Below, one piece after another: positions 7,036 through 9,392 of a DNA stretch of 9,392 bases. The translations under genes and the position numbers were made by a program. The stretch's first letter is position 1, and each line of letters starts with the position of its first letter. Origin of the DNA: JASJHI01 sp033791105. Its GTDB lineage: Bacteria > Actinomycetota > Acidimicrobiia > Acidimicrobiales > Ilumatobacteraceae. The notes beneath the pieces are model-generated. The model searched no databases, had not been told where the DNA came from, and was given only the letters and a program-made list of their open reading frames with translations. The stretch lies in the NCBI GenBank assembly GCA_033791105.1, contig JASJHI010000389.1:1-9392 (forward strand), written 5' to 3'.

Positions 7036-7719
7036 CTACGTGGCTTCGCTGATGATCTGGTCGAGCAGATCGCCGTTGACCGCACCGGCGATCGACTCGA
7101 TCTCACCGTCGGACTTCACGATGACCATCGCGGGTTGATAGGCGACGTCGAAGCGACTGAAGACATCGCCGAAATTGTCGCTGATCTGAGGGAACGTGAG
7201 GCCGTGTTTGTCGATGAATCCCTGGAAGTCGTCGTCGTCACCGGTCCATGCAACCCCGACGAAGTCGACTTCGCCGGCGTACTTGTTGGCTGCCTCCTCG
7301 ACCGAGGGGGCTTCACGGTTGCACGTGCTTCAAGTGGGAGCCCAGAACCAGAACAACGTCGGCGTGCCGGCGTACGCGGCCGCGTCGATCTCGCCACCAC
7401 CGACCGCCGGCGCGGTGAACTGGAGGGCGGCAGGTGCCACCGGCACTGCGGCCGGAGGCTCGGTCGGCTCCGGCACCGCGGCTGACTCGGCTGGCTCGGC
7501 GGGCTCGGCTGACTCGACGACCGCGTCCGTCGCCGGAGATGCGGCCTCGGTCGTCAGCGGAGCGGTCTGCTCGTCCGCGGACGCTGTGTCGATCGCAGGC
7601 GCCGCCGTGCTCGCAGACGTGTCCGCGGATGGCTGTTCGTCGGATCCGCCAACGGACGCACAGGCGCCGGCGACGAGAGCGAGCGCGAAGACACCACACG
7701 CGATCCGGGTTGGAGCCAT
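7036..7719 (-). CDS. Lipoprotein thioredoxin, probable selenoprotein with UGA-encoded Sec in a UxxC motif (MPT53/DsbE-like)
   Basis: One frame of 227 residues, read through a single TGA at 7330-7332 as selenocysteine 130. Residues 1-20 are a lipoprotein-type signal (MAPTRIAC, a hydrophobic core, then LVAGAC with Cys20). Residues 21-96 form an Ala/Glu/Pro/Ser/Thr linker and 97-227 a thioredoxin fold. The active site is LFWFWAPT-U-STCNREAP, so U130/Cys133 replaces CxxC. The cis-proline is Pro196 in AYQPA, and the frame ends at TAG 7036-7038. From memory, mycobacterial MPT53/DsbE reads WFWAPWCPFCNAEAPS here, placing the TGA on the nucleophilic Cys. A SECIS-like hairpin follows. The expected role is thiol-disulfide exchange outside the membrane. 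The start at 7719, not 7764, is favoured by the signal peptide and a TAGCGT box. A nonsense mutation is the alternative, but it would have to hit exactly this codon. Confidence 0.88.
7292..7311 (-). promoter_or_regulatory. Candidate bacterial SECIS hairpin downstream of the Sec UGA
   Basis: In the transcript, bases 19-38 after the UGA pair as GCC/GGC, one C-A mismatch, then CCUC/GAGG closing a GGUC loop. That is seven Watson-Crick pairs plus the mismatch, with the loop at bases 27-30 after UGA. Bacterial SECIS elements sit inside the coding region with the loop roughly 16-37 bases after UGA and conserved G and U in it; the E. coli fdhF loop also contains GGUCU. The hairpin is seen; SelB binding is inference. 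Confidence 0.7.
7479..7516 (-). repeat. Short direct repeat in the thioredoxin linker
   Basis: CGGCTGACTCG occurs at 7479-7489 and 7506-7516 on the + strand, with GGCTCGG copies between. It encodes part of the Glu/Ala/Pro/Ser linker between the lipid anchor and the thioredoxin domain. It probably arose by slippage and sets linker length. Confidence 0.45.
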
Positions 7720-7838
7720 ACGGCGGACGCTAACGGCATTCGGACCCATGGTGTGCTCGACCACCGCCAGTTTCGCGGCCGTTCACTCCCCGTGGGGGCC
7801 GCTGTCGACGGGCCTGTCGCCCGTAGGCTCCTCTCCCG
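7720..7838. promoter_or_regulatory. Divergent promoter region (TAGCGT leftward, TAGGCT rightward)
   Basis: This 119-base gap separates the minus-strand thioredoxin from the plus-strand anchored protein. Leftward, TAGCGT (7727-7732, minus strand) ends 7 bases before the ATG at 7719. Rightward, TAGGCT (7824-7829) ends 9 bases before the ATG at 7839. Neither start has a Shine-Dalgarno sequence. No clear operator palindrome was found. Confidence 0.45.
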
Positions 7839-8270
7839 ATGAAGACCCGGACGCTGCTGCTGCTCTCGGTCGGAACCGCTCTCGCGATCCTCGTCGCCGG
7901 CGGCGTGTTCCTCCTCCAACTGGCCGGACAGGACGACGCGGCTGTGCTGGCGTCGATCGGTGATCGCACGCAGGTCGGCGATGTGTCGGTGACCGTGGTC
8001 GCGGCCGAGGAGCGAGACGATGTGATGGCGGTCGACGTCGAGATCGGCGGCATCGACGACGACGACGGGATCGACTCGTTCCGCCTCGTGACCGGCGATC
8101 GCAGACTCGCTCCGCTGCACACCGCTGACGGTGCGGACGGACGGTGTGTGTCCATCCGGGTCGCGTCGATCGTGTGCCGGATCGACTTCGACGTGAGCGC
8201 CACGGAGACCTCGAGTCGAGTGCTCATCGTCCGTCGCGGTGATCAGCAGACCAATTGGCGTCTCGCGTGA
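7839..8270 (+). CDS. Small membrane-anchored protein of unknown function
   Basis: 143 residues that I do not recognise as a named family. Residues 1-5 (MKTRT) are basic and 6-29 are a hydrophobic segment, an N-terminal anchor or signal with no lipobox Cys. The rest is predicted to be outside the cell: a mostly beta-strand domain with GDVSVTVVAAEERDD near 47-61, an acidic loop GGIDDDDGID, Cys103 and Cys113 ten residues apart (a possible disulfide) and a C-terminal strand RVLIVRRGDQQTNWRLA. The strand pattern loosely recalls Ig-like DUF4352 (telokin-like) domains, but that is a guess. It is divergent from the selenoprotein thioredoxin, and its two exported cysteines make it a conceivable client. 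The next gene begins 46 bases later. Coding status is supported by codon use, the signal anchor and the promoter box. Confidence 0.7.
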   Translation: MKTRTLLLLSVGTALAILVAGGVFLLQLAGQDDAAVLASIGDRTQVGDVSVTVVAAEERDDVMAVDVEIGGIDDDDGIDSFRLVTGDRRLAPLHTADGADGRCVSIRVASIVCRIDFDVSATETSSRVLIVRRGDQQTNWRLA

Positions 8271-8303
8271 CCGCGACCTCCAACCTCCGGTCGGATCGGG
8301 CGC

Positions 8304-8309
8304 TACCGT
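8304..8309 (+). promoter_or_regulatory. Likely -10 box (TACCGT) for the dihydrolipoyl dehydrogenase gene
   Basis: TACCGT fits TANNNT and ends 7 bases before the GTG at 8317. Transcription from it would place the GTG at the 5' end and exclude the in-frame GTG at 8308, which overlaps the box. Confidence 0.4.
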
Positions 8310-8316
8310 GAGCGCG

Positions 8317-9392
8317 GTGAGCACGCACTTCGACCTCGTCGTCATCGGGGGTGGCCCCGGCGGTTACTCCGCAGCGTTGTACGGCGCGTCCGCCGGGCTG
8401 AACGTAGCCCTCGTCGAGAAGGACGCGTTGGGCGGCACATGCCTCAATCGGGGCTGCATCCCGGCGAAGGCGTTCCTCGAGACAGCTGCGGTGAAGCGGC
8501 ACGTCGACCACTCGAGCGAATTCGGCATCGACAGCGGCGAGGCAACGGTCGAGTTCGCCCGCACGCAGCAGCGCAAGCAGGGCATCGTCGACGGTTTGGT
8601 GGGTGGCATCGCTGCGATGTGCAAGCAGCGCAGCGTCGAAGTGTTCAACGGTGTCGGCGCCCTCGGGGCGGGCCGCACGGTCGCCGTCTCGATGGCCGAC
8701 GGCTCCTCGGCCACGATCACCGGCGATGCCGTCATGCTGGCCAGCGGTTCCGTACCGCGGTTGATCCCCGGGTTCGAGCGCGGTGGGCCGATCATGACGA
8801 GCGACGAGGTACTCGACCTCGACTTCGTACCCGACCGCGTCGCTGTCATCGGTGGTGGCGCGATCGGCTGCGAGTTCGCCTCGACGTTCTCCGATCTCGG
8901 CTCGGAGGTCACCATTCTGGAGGGCCTTCCGAAGATCCTCCCCGGCCTCGACAAAGACGTCGCACGGGTGGTCGAGCGGTCGTTCAAGAAGAAGCAGATC
9001 GCGATCAAGACCGGTGTGATGGTCAACGGTCACACGCCCGACGCCGAGGGCGGCACCACCGTCCGGTACGGCGACGGCGAGTCGGTCGACGTCGACGCCG
9101 TCATCGTCTCGGTCGGGCGTCGTCCGTTCGCCGATCAGCTCGGTCTCGCCGGCACCGGGGTGGTCGTCGACGACCGCGGATTCGTGGAGGTCGACGAGTA
9201 CTGCCGAACCGGTGAGTCCGGCGTGTTCGCGGTCGGCGACCTGATCAACACCCCACAGCTCGCGCACGTCGGCTACGCCGAGGCGATTCTCGTGGTCAAA
9301 CAGATCCTCGGTGAGTCACCGGTGCCCGTCATGTACGACCGGGTGCCGTGGGCGATCTACTGCCATCCCGAGGTCGCTTGGGCCGGTCCGGG
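8317..9392 (+). CDS. lpdA: Dihydrolipoyl dehydrogenase (E3), 3' truncated by the window edge
   Basis: A flavin disulfide reductase; E3 reoxidises dihydrolipoamide in pyruvate, 2-oxoglutarate and branched-chain dehydrogenase complexes or the glycine cleavage system, passing electrons to NAD. The 358 codons present contain the FAD-binding GGGPGGYSAA at 11-20, the redox-active CLNRGC with Cys42 and Cys47, a second Rossmann motif GGGAIGCEFAS from 179, and the FAD-contacting GVFAVGD ending at Asp308. The interface domain begins at the right edge (YCHPEVAWAG). The C-terminal His-Glu catalytic pair falls outside the window. The spacing CxxxxC and the HPEVAWAG segment favour E3 over glutathione or mercuric reductase, though related NAD-linked reductases cannot be excluded without the C-terminus. 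GTG 8317 is preferred to GTG 8308 because of the promoter box. No E1 or E2 gene is visible. Confidence 0.9.
   Translation, partial: MSTHFDLVVIGGGPGGYSAALYGASAGLNVALVEKDALGGTCLNRGCIPAKAFLETAAVKRHVDHSSEFGIDSGEATVEFARTQQRKQGIVDGLVGGIAAMCKQRSVEVFNGVGALGAGRTVAVSMADGSSATITGDAVMLASGSVPRLIPGFERGGPIMTSDEVLDLDFVPDRVAVIGGGAIGCEFASTFSDLGSEVTILEGLPKILPGLDKDVARVVERSFKKKQIAIKTGVMVNGHTPDAEGGTTVRYGDGESVDVDAVIVSVGRRPFADQLGLAGTGVVVDDRGFVEVDEYCRTGESGVFAVGDLINTPQLAHVGYAEAILVVKQILGESPVPVMYDRVPWAIYCHPEVAWAGP

Noticed and set aside
7321..7328. GCACGTGC palindrome directly after the Sec TGA, considered as an operator or as the SECIS stem
   Set aside because: It is inside the coding region, is too close to the UGA and leaves no room for a loop. 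The 7292-7311 hairpin fits SECIS rules better.
7330..7764. A free-standing 144-residue protein ending WFWAPT, with a nonsense-mutated thioredoxin remnant behind it
   Set aside because: The frame continues intact for 97 codons with a full thioredoxin half, the TGA falls exactly on the catalytic Cys position, and a SECIS-like hairpin follows. Random decay would not favour this codon. It remains the main alternative until Sec machinery is confirmed.
7196..7963. 255-residue open frame on the + strand across the thioredoxin gene
   Set aside because: It is a low-complexity mirror of the thioredoxin linker, overlaps both neighbouring genes and shows no domain. It is a shadow of GC-rich coding DNA.
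8224..9267. 347-residue frame antisense to the dihydrolipoyl dehydrogenase gene
   Set aside because: Its Asp/Arg/Val-rich composition is typical of the antisense of high-GC genes. The sense frame has the complete E3 motif series.

Overview
The window is GC-rich, densely packed bacterial DNA with strong G/C preference in third codon positions. Protein styles point to a high-GC actinomycete, perhaps an Acidimicrobiia/Ilumatobacter-like lineage: a secreted SpoIID protein carrying RLVDTR...DVxGWF repeats, an MPT53/DsbE-like thioredoxin and an HSD10-like dehydrogenase. The lineage is inferred from family resemblance, not from a marker gene. No rRNA, tRNA, insertion sequence or CRISPR array was seen.

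Layout. On the + strand: the C-terminal part of an SGNH esterase-type protein (2-856, cut by the left edge); RNase HI (931-1389); a 999-residue secreted protein combining a SpoIID domain, an SGNH hydrolase domain and a repeat array (1439-4438); and a short-chain dehydrogenase (4521-5297). Convergent to these, a minus-strand group reads leftwards: a lipoprotein thioredoxin (7719-7036), an SRPBCC-fold protein (6982-6524) and ArgJ (6500-5343). Divergent from the thioredoxin are a small membrane-anchored protein (7839-8270) and a dihydrolipoyl dehydrogenase cut by the right edge (8317 onward).

Main discovery. The thioredoxin gene contains one in-frame TGA (7330-7332, minus strand) exactly where the first, nucleophilic cysteine of the CxxC motif belongs. 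The reading is WFWAPT-(TGA)-STCNREAP, and the remaining 97 codons form a complete thioredoxin C-terminal half with a cis-proline. Just downstream of the TGA the transcript can fold into a GC-rich hairpin with a GGUC apical loop (7292-7311), the form and distance expected of a bacterial SECIS. I read this as an undeclared selenoprotein (UxxC thioredoxin) that conventional gene calling would split or call a pseudogene.

Expression signals. Six genes have a TANNNT hexamer ending 6-9 bases before the start codon and no Shine-Dalgarno sequence, which suggests mostly leaderless transcripts. RNase HI lacks such a box. It is instead joined to the upstream SGNH gene by an unbroken chain of overlapping stop and start codons (854-934), which suggests translational reinitiation.

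Functionally the window mixes cell-envelope remodelling (two SGNH domains, SpoIID), extracytoplasmic thiol redox chemistry (thioredoxin, and possibly its divergent neighbour with two cysteines) and housekeeping metabolism (RNase HI, ArgJ, HSD10-like dehydrogenase, E3). I see no single pathway that joins them all.
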